Origin: CAMEON01 sp045128275
GTDB taxonomy: Bacteria; Bacillota; Clostridia; Oscillospirales; CAG-272
DNA length: 29,809 nucleotides
Assembly (NCBI GenBank): GCA_045128275.1
Contig: JBGVRH010000096.1
Location: forward strand, 1 to 29,809
Direction of reading: 5' to 3'
Below are positions 22,594-29,809 of the stretch, one piece after another; the first letter of the stretch is position 1; every line of letters begins with the position of its first letter. The translations under genes were made by a program, and so were the position numbers. The notes below the pieces were generated by a model. The model had not been told where the DNA came from, ran no database searches, and saw only the letters and a program-made list of their open reading frames with translations.

Positions 22594-24954
22594 TCAAGAA
22601 ACCAGCGAGATGGAAGAGATATCCATGGCATCCCCCGACAGAGCTGCCGTGAAGAAGTCAAAGCGGATGACGTTGAGCTGACCCTTCCAGTAGTCCAGAT
22701 GGGACACGGGAATGCGGAGGGTATGGAACTCGCCGTCGCAGATCAGATCGGCCTGGGTGGAGTAGCCGCCCTGGGCATCCATGACCGAGCCTGCACCGAT
22801 GAAGATCTCCATCCTGGTGGTGTGGGCTGTGTTCTCAAGAGGCACGCGGTAAACGATCTCCACAGCGGTGTAGTTCTCGGTCATGATGGGATCCAAAGCT
22901 CCCTGATACACGACCTTGAAGCTGGGGTCGGTGGCGCCCGGCTGAGTCTTGGCGGACTTGACCGTGACCCGCATGCCCTCCTCGGTGGCCGTCATCTCAC
23001 AGCTGTTGAAGTGGGACAGGACGGTGCGGTCGATCTCCTTGGTGAAATCCAGGGAGACGTAGTTCATCTCCTCCACGTCGCCCATTTTGAAGAAGGAATC
23101 GGCGGGGTCGGAAGAGACCTTGACCTTCACCTTCATGGTCTGGGTGCCGTACTTCACCGTCACCTCGGTGGTGCCAGCGGCGCGGGCGGTAACAACTCCC
23201 TTATCGTTGACGGCGATGATGCTCTCGTCGTAGCCCGTGAAGGTCAGGACGCTCGGGCCGTCGTTGACGTACAGCTCGCTGACCGTGCCGTCGCCCTTGC
23301 TCACGCGGACACGGATCTGGGGACGGTAGATGCTCCGCTCACCCAAATAGATGGTAAGCTCCGAGATGGGAAGCTCCACCTTGGTCTCGGCCAGGAGGGC
23401 ATCCCGCTCGGCCTTGGTAGCCAGCACCACCACGCGGATGACGTGGGTCAGATCTTTATAGCGGATGGTCACGGTGGTCTCGCCCGCGCCCTGGGCGATC
23501 ATGCGTCCGTTATTGAAGGACACAACCGACTCATCGTAGTCATTGACGGTGATTTCCTTGTCGCGGAGAGAGCCGTCCTTGCCGTTGACGTAGCGGTCGC
23601 GGAAGTAGAAATTCAGATTCTGCTTCTCTCCCACGGTCATAACGAACAGATCCTTATGCGTGCGGATCATGGTCCACTCCTCCCAGCCAAAGGGGGCTTC
23701 CTCGCGGGTGATGCCCACGTTCAGGGCGGGCTTTTTGCTCTCGGCATCCAGATCGTTGCCGTCGGACAGGGTGAGGGTCACGGCGTGCATACGGGTGTTC
23801 CACGCCGCCCAGCCCGAGTCACCGTAGGCGTAGGCCAGACGCAGGCGGTCGGCATCCTCGGAGAGGCGGATATGACCGCTGGGACGGGAGGACAGACCCA
23901 TGGAGAACATACCGGGGCAGGTGTTCTCCCGAACGGCATCCACCAGGGTGAAGCTCTTACCGTCGGCGGACTCGTAGACCACGATGCAGTTGCCGTTGCT
24001 CAGCACGTCCTCGCGGGTGACCAGGATGAACTTGCCCCAGTCCTCCACGAACTTGACACAAACCGAGTCGCTCTTCTTCTCCATAACCGCACCGTGGTGC
24101 TGCAGGGTGGCGGGCCAATTCTCGTTTGTGGCGTCGGCGGTGGCCAGCATGATGTAGGACTTCATGGGGGTGGCGTAGGTGTAGTAGATGTACAGGGTGC
24201 CGTTCAGCTCGATCATGCTGGGTTCACCGATGCCCCAGTAGCCGTAGGACTGCTCGAAGTAGAAGATGGGCATGGGCGCGCCGCCCCAGCCCGAGCCGTT
24301 CCACTTCTCAAAGGGGCCGTCAGGGTTTTGCGAGCGGGCGACGAAGACGTTGTTGCAGTAGCCGCCGTCATTGAGGGTGGAGGTGTAGCCCAGGTAGTAG
24401 TAGCCGTCGAAGTAGACCACGTCGGGGTCACAGCAGGAGTGGCCGTCCATGCTGCCCGGGGTGGGGTAGACCACGATCTTCTCGGGGCCCCAGGTCTTGC
24501 CGTCGTCGGTAGAGCTTCGGTGGGTGATACGATCCCACTCGCCGCTGTCACCGCCGGATGCGAAGTAGGCATCCACGCGGCCGTCGCCGTAGTAGATGTA
24601 GGAGGGGCCGTACCGCCAGCCGCCGTTGCCGTTGCCGGGGAGCTGGTAGATATCGTAGCCCTCGTCGGTGAGGGTCAGATCCGCGAACTTGGTGGGATCG
24701 GGGGTGACGATCTCAATGGAGTTGGCCTCGAAGTAGTCGGTGATGACCTCCTCGGTGGGAGCTTCGGTGGTCTCTTCGGTGGGGGTCTCGGTGGATTCCT
24801 CCGTGGGAGGCTCGGTGGCGGGGTCGGTGGGAGCCTCGGTCACGGGGGCGGTGGTGTCGGGGAGGGTCTCATCGGGAGGAGGGGTAGTGTTGCAGGCGCA
24901 GAGAAGGAGAGCGATGAGACCGCAGAGGAGGAGGGGGAGGAGAAGTTTTTTCAT
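22594..24954 (-). CDS. GH43-like beta-propeller lipoprotein with two Big2 domains
   Basis: The start at 24954 follows AGAAAGGA. Further upstream the frame only translates repeat DNA. The 786-residue protein has a lipoprotein signal (IALLLCAC, lipidated C21) and a Pro/Thr/Glu-rich linker (22-72). A five-bladed propeller region follows (about 95-400), with CCDPDVVYFDGYYYLGYTS (D177) and GIGEPSMIELNGTLYIYY (E244), both typical of GH43/GH117-like enzymes. Two bacterial Ig-like Big2 domains (about 435-510 and 530-613) and a C-terminal beta-sandwich (620-786), possibly carbohydrate-binding, complete it. It should act at the cell surface on polysaccharide. Without a full catalytic-triad alignment I cannot be sure it is active or name the sugar. 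It follows the DUF4838 gene across repeat A4. Confidence 0.85.
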   Translation of the reverse strand: MKKLLLPLLLCGLIALLLCACNTTPPPDETLPDTTAPVTEAPTDPATEPPTEESTETPTEETTEAPTEEVITDYFEANSIEIVTPDPTKFADLTLTDEGYDIYQLPGNGNGGWRYGPSYIYYGDGRVDAYFASGGDSGEWDRITHRSSTDDGKTWGPEKIVVYPTPGSMDGHSCCDPDVVYFDGYYYLGYTSTLNDGGYCNNVFVARSQNPDGPFEKWNGSGWGGAPMPIFYFEQSYGYWGIGEPSMIELNGTLYIYYTYATPMKSYIMLATADATNENWPATLQHHGAVMEKKSDSVCVKFVEDWGKFILVTREDVLSNGNCIVVYESADGKSFTLVDAVRENTCPGMFSMGLSSRPSGHIRLSEDADRLRLAYAYGDSGWAAWNTRMHAVTLTLSDGNDLDAESKKPALNVGITREEAPFGWEEWTMIRTHKDLFVMTVGEKQNLNFYFRDRYVNGKDGSLRDKEITVNDYDESVVSFNNGRMIAQGAGETTVTIRYKDLTHVIRVVVLATKAERDALLAETKVELPISELTIYLGERSIYRPQIRVRVSKGDGTVSELYVNDGPSVLTFTGYDESIIAVNDKGVVTARAAGTTEVTVKYGTQTMKVKVKVSSDPADSFFKMGDVEEMNYVSLDFTKEIDRTVLSHFNSCEMTATEEGMRVTVKSAKTQPGATDPSFKVVYQGALDPIMTENYTAVEIVYRVPLENTAHTTRMEIFIGAGSVMDAQGGYSTQADLICDGEFHTLRIPVSHLDYWKGQLNVIRFDFFTAALSGDAMDISSISLVS

Positions 24955-24990
24955 GGGAGAAGTCCTTTCTGGAAATGTTTTGGGAGGGGA

Positions 24991-25228
24991 CAAATTTGGG
25001 TTTATCGGGCGGAGCCCGTCACGCCCGTAGGGCATATCGCGCCCGAAGGGCACATCTCGCCTGCAAGGCATATCGCGCCCGAAGGGCATCTCGCAAACTC
25101 ACAAAAAAGCTGATTTCGCCTAACGGCGAGCGATATGCGCTTCGCGCGAGATATGCCCGCTGGGCACGATATGCCCGTTGAGCGCGATATGCCCTTCGAG
25201 CGTGAACACACCGCTAAACCCCAATTTA
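24991..25228. repeat. Repeat family copy A4 with a ladder of 18-base ATATG hairpin units
   Basis: The left end is CAAATTTGGGTTTATCGG (24991 on) and the right end ACCGCTAAACCCCAATTTA (25210 on), which are inverted copies. Four units like GCCCGAAGGGCATATCGC occur at 25023-25094. Four inverted units of exactly 18 bases (GCGATATGCCCTTCGAGC type) occur at 25130-25201. The two sets could pair into one long cruciform or RNA hairpin. The right end overlaps and supplies the TAA stop of the DUF4838 gene. Confidence 0.85.
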
Positions 25229-26983
25229 CCGCAAGTCGGGATACGCCTCGGGGTTATCCAGCTCGGGGATCAGCCCGCCCTCGCGGAAGTGGGTGATGCC
25301 CGTGGCGCGGATGGCATCCAGCATGGGGATATTCAGGCTCTCAAAGCGATCCGTGGGGAGGATGAACTGGGCGTAGTAGAGGGCCTGCACCGAGGACTGC
25401 ATGACGTGGGCATGGTGGTCATCGGTCTCGGCGGCGGTCAGAGCGCGGCTCCAGAGGTCAAGGAGATACTCGGCAAAGGCGATCTCCTCGGCGGGCTTGA
25501 CGGCCGGGTTGTTCTTCACGGTGCGGTTCCACTCCGCGATCTTTTCGGGATCCACGCCGATATCCTCGGGGGGAATCTTGGCGAAGGGGAAAATGCGGTC
25601 GGGGGTGTCGTAGATGAAGAGATGACGCTCGGCGGCCTTTTTGGTAGTCACGTCGATGTACTCGCGGATGTATTTCCAGCCCGCGCCGTAGTAGTCGCGG
25701 AGGAACTCGTCCATGTGGGCATAGTATTCGGCCTCGGTCATGTCGGGATTCCAGAGGAGCTTGGCCAGGAGGTAGCCGCGCAGCTCACCGAACTCCCCCG
25801 ACAGGGACTGGTAGTTGCCCTGCTCGAACATACCGATGACGTGGTGATCCTTGAAGAACTTGACGTTCTTCTGCAGCACCGCGAAATTGGGGAACGGGGA
25901 GAGGTAGCAGAGGAAGTCGGTGGTGTAGTCCCAGATGTAGAGGTTGTTGCAGATGGCCGACCACTCCTCGATATCCTTCTTGAACTCCACGTTGTGGGGG
26001 CAGTCGGGATCGTCCAGGGGGTGGCAGAAGCAGCACTCGATGGAGCAGAGGCGGATGATGACGTTGTCGCGGGGCTTGATGGTTTTCGGTGCCTTGCGGG
26101 TGTAGCGGTAGGCCAGGGTATCCACGTACACATTGGGATAATCCTCCTTGATGTCGTCGGCGATGCGGTTGACGAAAGTCAAAAGAGATCCCATGGGAGT
26201 TCCTTCCCTGTCGTCAATGGCCTTGCAATTCTCGCACTGACAGCCCAGCTGGTCGGGGTAGGAATCCACCTGGGAAACGGATACGATGGTGGCGTTGGGG
26301 TTCTCCTTCAGGACACGGCGGACGTTCTTGCGGACGGTCTCGTACACCGTTTCGTCGGTCAGACAGGGCTGACGGCCGATCTCATGCTCCATCTCGGCCA
26401 GATCCCAGATGCTATGGACGAAGCGGCCCGCGTAGGTGACACCGCCCCCCAGGTCGGGCATATCCCAGTGGTTGGATTTGACCGCGTTGCGGATGTTGAG
26501 CTTGGTGGGACGGCGGGGGTGGAGAATGTGGTACCAGTAGGTATCGCGGGAGAAGAAGTAGGGGGAATCCACGCGGCACAGGTCGGCGGGGATATCCTTC
26601 ACTTCCCCGTCATGCACCGTCATGTAGGTATCGGAGAGGAACCGTGCGCCCAGGTAGTCCTCCATGAAGGTGTACACGCCGTAGACACCGCCGCGGGGGA
26701 GGTTGCCCGTGACGTACAGGCGGGTGCCGTCCACCAGAATGGCGTAGCCGTCGTTTTGGATCTCGGATCGGGCGGCGGTCACCTTGTCGGTGTCGCGGGT
26801 GGTCTTGCCGATGACGATCTCATAGTCGGTGGCGGGGGTATCGTCGGCGGCGATCTCGAGGGTCACGCCCGTGGCGCGGGTCAGGGTATCGCGAAGTACC
26901 TCGGCTACGTCCCGCTCGCCCTCCATGGCGGCGGCGGGGAGGATGATGCGGTAGGAGGCGAGGGGGGTGTTGGCGATGAGCAT
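25226..26983 (-). CDS. DUF4838 glycosidase-like protein
   Basis: The 585-residue protein lacks a signal peptide. Residues 1-130 resemble the alpha-glucuronidase-like N-terminal domain (TDYEIVIGKTTRD, then GYAILVDGTRLYVTGNLPRG, GVYGVYTFMEDYLGARF). From about 140 to 430 is the DUF4838 region with a barrel-like pattern (IVSVSQVDSYPDQLGCQCEN, YVDTLAYRYTRKAPK, YIWDYTTDF). Cysteines C248, C250 and C253, and the cluster C313/C317/C318/C320/C328, look like metal or structural sites. DUF4838 proteins are common in gut bacteria next to glycan-degrading genes; their reaction is not known to me. Start: AAAGGAG eight bases before ATG, behind a consensus promoter. It is first in a two-gene operon with the GH43-like lipoprotein. 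Confidence 0.88.
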   Translation of the reverse strand: MLIANTPLASYRIILPAAAMEGERDVAEVLRDTLTRATGVTLEIAADDTPATDYEIVIGKTTRDTDKVTAARSEIQNDGYAILVDGTRLYVTGNLPRGGVYGVYTFMEDYLGARFLSDTYMTVHDGEVKDIPADLCRVDSPYFFSRDTYWYHILHPRRPTKLNIRNAVKSNHWDMPDLGGGVTYAGRFVHSIWDLAEMEHEIGRQPCLTDETVYETVRKNVRRVLKENPNATIVSVSQVDSYPDQLGCQCENCKAIDDREGTPMGSLLTFVNRIADDIKEDYPNVYVDTLAYRYTRKAPKTIKPRDNVIIRLCSIECCFCHPLDDPDCPHNVEFKKDIEEWSAICNNLYIWDYTTDFLCYLSPFPNFAVLQKNVKFFKDHHVIGMFEQGNYQSLSGEFGELRGYLLAKLLWNPDMTEAEYYAHMDEFLRDYYGAGWKYIREYIDVTTKKAAERHLFIYDTPDRIFPFAKIPPEDIGVDPEKIAEWNRTVKNNPAVKPAEEIAFAEYLLDLWSRALTAAETDDHHAHVMQSSVQALYYAQFILPTDRFESLNIPMLDAIRATGITHFREGGLIPELDNPEAYPDLR

Positions 26984-27027
26984 GGTATAATCTCCTTTAC
27001 AGGGATTTGTGCAGATTGGTTGAGATG

Positions 27028-27056
27028 ATTATAACACAGGAAAGAGAAATTGTCAA
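27028..27056 (-). promoter_or_regulatory. Consensus sigma-A promoter for the DUF4838/GH43 operon
   Basis: On the minus strand TTGACA (27051-27056) and TATAAT (27028-27033) are both perfect matches with a 17-base spacer. The leader is about 40 bases. No operator palindrome is obvious; expression may be high. Confidence 0.93.
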
Positions 27057-27078
27057 TATAAACAAGGGAAATTGACAG

Positions 27079-27106
27079 AAAAATACCCCTCCACAGGGAG
27101 GGGTAT
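27079..27106 (-). terminator. Intrinsic terminator of the double-CxxC protein gene
   Basis: On the minus strand ATACCCCTCC and GGAGGGGTAT form a perfect 10-base stem with a four-base loop, followed by TTTT. It lies just past the stop at 27127 and immediately upstream of the next promoter. Confidence 0.88.
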
Positions 27107-27126
27107 GGGGGCTGCTTACTTGATCC

Positions 27127-27849
27127 TCATTTCCGATTCCAGCCCATTATTTTGCGGCTTTTCCGTAACGCTCTTTCCACTTTTTCTTCCGTATTGAAAA
27201 CGCCCTCATAATATTCCGTGATCTTATGGCAGGACAAGCCCGTAAGGCCATTTTCCTCGCAGACCTTCAGAAATCTATCGGACAGGAAGATCGCTCCGCC
27301 CATCTCATAGATGTGGAAAATGTCCATCGTGATCTGTGTCCCCGGCTTAAAGCAGAAGCCGAAGCATGCATGAGTCGTCCGCCCCATAGGATCGCACAGG
27401 CTACAGGAATGCTCGTGAGGCTCATCAAAGTAGACAAAATTGGAATGCTCGTGGTCAATGGGGCAATCAAGGCGCTCCAGCTCAAGAATGTAGTAGGTTG
27501 GTTCGATAGGTGCCTTTCTGTAAAAGATCTTGTCCACTTTTTCGGTGTCCTTGATGCCCTTGATCCTATTTTCCTGTAATACAGTAAGAGCATTTTCGGA
27601 TATGACGAAATAGTTCGTACCGCCGTATATATGGAGAAAATCAGGCAGAGCCTTCCGATTTATGGTACAGGTCTTTTCTCCGACCCACTTCATACCCGAC
27701 AGATAGGCACCACACTTCGGACAAAGCTCGATTTGGTTTTTATCGTAGTGAACAGGTTCTCGCGTATAGGCTTCCGCGTAGATCTGTTTTGGGGGAAAGT
27801 CCACCTTGTAGATATCGGAGTCGCCCATATTGGGCCATCTTTTATACAT
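27127..27849 (-). CDS. Protein with two duplicated CxxC units, immunity-protein-like
   Basis: I chose the ATG at 27849 because AAGGAG lies six bases upstream; the ATG at 27870 has no such site. The 240-residue soluble protein consists of two similar halves. Each half has a CxxC pair (C43/C46 in LCPKCG; C149/C152 in CSLCDP) followed by a matching segment. The segments are DFLHIYGGTNYFVISENAL (70-88), running on to LQENRIKGI, and DIFHIYEMGGAIFLSDRFL (176-194), running on to CEENGLTGL. This layout resembles the double-CXXCG/Imm11-type and Imm43-like proteins that neutralise polymorphic toxins. That assignment is from memory and weak. The gene is visibly poorer in G+C than its neighbours, suggesting transfer. 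No toxin gene is near. It follows rqcH by 54 bases. Confidence 0.7.
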   Translation of the reverse strand: MYKRWPNMGDSDIYKVDFPPKQIYAEAYTREPVHYDKNQIELCPKCGAYLSGMKWVGEKTCTINRKALPDFLHIYGGTNYFVISENALTVLQENRIKGIKDTEKVDKIFYRKAPIEPTYYILELERLDCPIDHEHSNFVYFDEPHEHSCSLCDPMGRTTHACFGFCFKPGTQITMDIFHIYEMGGAIFLSDRFLKVCEENGLTGLSCHKITEYYEGVFNTEEKVERALRKSRKIMGWNRK

Positions 27850-27903
27850 ACTTCTCTCCTTATGCTTCATCGCTCGACAGACCGCAGTACTCGTTATCCA
27901 TGG

Positions 27904-29670
27904 TTATTTGACCCTCATCCTCGCAATCCTCTCGGCATCCGGCGTGACGTACGCCGTCCAATTCGTATGGTACGTCACGAATCCCGGCTTAGCCCCCGGC
28001 ACCTTGCGGACGTGTCTGACCAGCAGGTAGTCCACGGGGATCTGGGTACCGCCCGCGGCCTTGGAGTAGTGGGCGGCGATGGAGGCGGCGTCGGTGAAGT
28101 CCTGGGCGTCGGGCTCCTCGCCGTTCGTCACCATGACCACGTGGGAGCCGGGGACACCCTTGGCGTGGAACCAGTAGTCGTTGCGGTCGGCCAGCTTGTG
28201 GGTGATGTGCTCGTTTTGCAGGTTGTTCTTGCCGCACAAGACCAGATAGCCGTTGGTGGTTCGGAACTTGGCCACGGTGGGAGCGGGCTGCTTTTTTGGG
28301 GCGGCGTAGCCCTTCATGCGGGAGGCGTAGCCGGAGCGGTACAGCTCGTCGCGGATCTCGGCCAGATCGTTGGCCGTTTCGGCGCGGGTGAGGGCGTCGA
28401 AGACGGTGTAGATGTAGGCCAGCTCGGCTTCGCCCAGCTCGATCTGTTTGGCCAGCTCCACCTTGGCGTTGCGGGCTTTGGCGTACTTCTTGTAATACTT
28501 CTGGGCGTTGGCGGAGGGAGTCAGACGCTCGTCGAGGTCGATGATGACGGTGCCGTACTCCTCTTTCTCCTCGTCCCACACCTCGTAGTCGGTGATCTCG
28601 GCCTGCTTCATACCGCGGGTGAGCTGCCAGAGGTTGGCGGTGATCATGTCGCCGTATTTCTTGTGGATATCCGCCTTTTCGCAGTCGGCCAGCTCTCCTC
28701 TTTGAATATCCAGCTTCTTCTTGATGCGGCTCTCGGCGTTGGTGAGCAGGCGCAGAACATCGGCGGCGCGCTGGCGGATGCGGGATTCCTTGTCGCGGGT
28801 CTCGAAGTAGGCATCCAGCATACCGCTGGCGGAGTCATAGGGGCGGGTCTCCACGGGGGGCGCGTACTGGGTCAGGGGGCAGAATGCGTACTCCACGGCT
28901 TGGCCGCCGTCGAAGACCATGGTGGGTTGGTAGTTCCCTTCCTTGATGCGGGAGATGACCGCGTCAAAGCCCTTCCAGCCCTCCTCGGGGGTGGCGTAGC
29001 GCAGGGGGGTATCGGTGTGGCGGGTGGCGATCACCGCCATTTCCCGGGCAACCGTAGCGGAAATACCGCAGAAGCGGGAGAGGATGAACTTATCCAGGGG
29101 CTTGTCGGGGGACTCGGCGGCAAACAGCTCGGCGAAGCGGGCGAAGTCCACCTCCAGGGGGTTATCCTTATCCTGGGCGGGGGGCAACTCGTAGCGCATA
29201 CCGGGGAGAACCTGGCGCTGGGCGGAGGTGGAGAAGTCCACGGTCTTGAGGGCGGAGATGATCCTGCCGTCCCCGTCGGTGAAGATGAGATTGGAGTATT
29301 TGCCCATGATCTCGGCCACGATGCAGCGGGTGCAGGCAAAGCCCATCTCGTCGCGGGTGTCGAACTCCAGGGTAACTACGCGCTCAAAGCCCTCCTGTCG
29401 GATATCGGCCAGCCGCGCGCCCGTGAGGTGCTTGCGCAGGAGCATACAGAACATGGGGGCTTGGGCGGGGTTTTCGCGGGTCAGGTCGGTGAAGCTCATG
29501 CGGGGGCCCGTACCCGCGTTGATGAGCAGCCGCTTGCCCCCCTCGGTGGAGCGGAGCTGGAGGATGATCTCATCCCGCTCGGGCTGCATGACTTTTTCAA
29601 TTCTGCCGCCGAGGGCAACGGTGCGGATTTCATGCACCATGCAGGCGAGCATACCGGCGTCGAAGGCCAT
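27904..29670 (-). CDS. rqcH: RqcH/NFACT-family ribosome-associated quality control protein
   Basis: The start at 29670 (MAFDAGML) follows AAAGGAA; the 39 upstream codons run into repeat A5. The 588-residue protein has NFACT-N (1-185; NPAQAPMFCMLLRKHL), a helix-hairpin-helix (about 190-215), coiled coils (about 288-350 and 385-445) and the NFACT-R domain (468-570; DYWFHAKGVPGSHVV). RqcH binds stalled 60S-like 50S subunits carrying peptidyl-tRNA and recruits alanyl-tRNA to add alanine tails. Older annotation calls it a fibronectin-binding protein. At the position of the functional Asp-Arg pair it has E96-R97, a conservative change. No promoter is evident between the start and the repeat. Confidence 0.95.
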   Translation of the reverse strand: MAFDAGMLACMVHEIRTVALGGRIEKVMQPERDEIILQLRSTEGGKRLLINAGTGPRMSFTDLTRENPAQAPMFCMLLRKHLTGARLADIRQEGFERVVTLEFDTRDEMGFACTRCIVAEIMGKYSNLIFTDGDGRIISALKTVDFSTSAQRQVLPGMRYELPPAQDKDNPLEVDFARFAELFAAESPDKPLDKFILSRFCGISATVAREMAVIATRHTDTPLRYATPEEGWKGFDAVISRIKEGNYQPTMVFDGGQAVEYAFCPLTQYAPPVETRPYDSASGMLDAYFETRDKESRIRQRAADVLRLLTNAESRIKKKLDIQRGELADCEKADIHKKYGDMITANLWQLTRGMKQAEITDYEVWDEEKEEYGTVIIDLDERLTPSANAQKYYKKYAKARNAKVELAKQIELGEAELAYIYTVFDALTRAETANDLAEIRDELYRSGYASRMKGYAAPKKQPAPTVAKFRTTNGYLVLCGKNNLQNEHITHKLADRNDYWFHAKGVPGSHVVMVTNGEEPDAQDFTDAASIAAHYSKAAGGTQIPVDYLLVRHVRKVPGAKPGFVTYHTNWTAYVTPDAERIARMRVK

Positions 29671-29702
29671 TGTATCGTTTCCTTTCAAAGGGGAGATTTT
29701 GG

Positions 29703-29809
29703 TAAATTTGGGTTTGTCGGTAACAGAAATCCATTGTAGGGGAGGGGCTTGCCCCTCCCGCGGGGGCCCCCAATCGGTGGCCCCCAAACAAAATTTTTTT
29801 AAAAACGGT
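29703..29809. repeat. Repeat family copy A5, cut by the window edge
   Basis: TAAATTTGGGTTTGTCGG at 29703 is the left end of the family. Positions 29711-29764 are identical to 3916-3969, and the following AATTTTTTTAAAAACGGT resembles A2 at about 3998-4013. The right end is missing. It directly precedes the rqcH ribosome binding site. Confidence 0.8.

Noticed and set aside
22699..25113. 804-codon plus-strand open frame opposite the GH43-like lipoprotein
   Set aside because: Antisense shadow; composition dominated by G, V, A, H and D; the opposite strand has a lipobox and propeller and Big2 signatures.
25023..25201. CRISPR array
   Set aside because: Units of 18 bases are contiguous without spacers and change orientation in the middle.
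24955..25211. Extended N-termini made of MPFGRD/MPYGRD repeats for the GH43-like protein
   Set aside because: They translate the ATATG repeat; the lipoprotein signal and AGAAAGGA fix the start at 24954.

Overview
The window looks like chromosomal DNA of a GC-rich member of the class Clostridia (Oscillospirales-like), probably from an animal gut. This is inferred from the gene set (greA, a separate radical-SAM/DUF2344 pair, an RqcH-type NFACT protein, a CdaR/PucR regulator, DUF4353 and DUF4838 proteins), from uniform AAAGGA(G) ribosome binding sites, and from sigma-A promoters of TTGACA-N17-TATAAT type. No taxonomic marker gene is present, so the assignment is an inference. I support 20 protein genes. 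Nineteen are on the minus strand and one (11233-13230) is on the plus strand. I see no rRNA, tRNA, CRISPR array, phage or transposase gene.

Layout, left to right. At 139-3808 a three-gene minus operon encodes a bitopic membrane protein, an EamA exporter and an unusual (alpha/alpha)6 glycosidase-like protein with a zinc-ribbon-like insert. At 3809-4304 there is a composite repeat. At 4305-8604 lie rsmE, a CdaR-like regulator, an S41 protease with an extra N-terminal domain, and greA, behind a strong promoter at 8763-8791. At 9063-10367 there is a THUMP rRNA methyltransferase. At 10368-11232 an 865-base divergent region carries no convincing gene but ends in a clear plus-strand intrinsic terminator, so it may hold a structured RNA. 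At 11233-13230 there is a surface DUF4353 beta-solenoid lipoprotein. At 13475-14962 three small membrane proteins sit behind their own promoter. At 15076-22067 the operon is rlmB, then a 1099-residue degenerate P-type-ATPase-like membrane protein with an acidic repeat region, then the TIGR03960-type radical SAM protein, then its DUF2344 partner; the last three overlap. At 22594-26983 a carbohydrate-related pair (DUF4838, then a GH43-like lipoprotein with two Big2 domains) runs from a consensus promoter to a perfect terminator. At 27127-29670 rqcH is followed by a small GC-poor protein with two duplicated CxxC units.

Housekeeping RNA functions dominate: two knot-type methyltransferases, one THUMP methyltransferase, transcript cleavage by GreA and ribosome rescue by RqcH. 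They are interleaved with polysaccharide-related accessory genes. Intergenic spaces hold five copies of a miniature repeat family. Copies share 18-22 base inverted ends but carry different hairpin interiors. One copy lies within inverted AT-rich arms, and the window itself begins and ends in this family.

The most unusual items are: the apparently catalytically dead P-type ATPase scaffold; the modular repeat family; the possible large RNA at about 10457-11069; the two rRNA methyltransferases that share a YPAD(R/K)N / DRPY-type basic disordered tail; and the S41 protease with a heavy-metal-associated-like fold on the cytoplasmic side.
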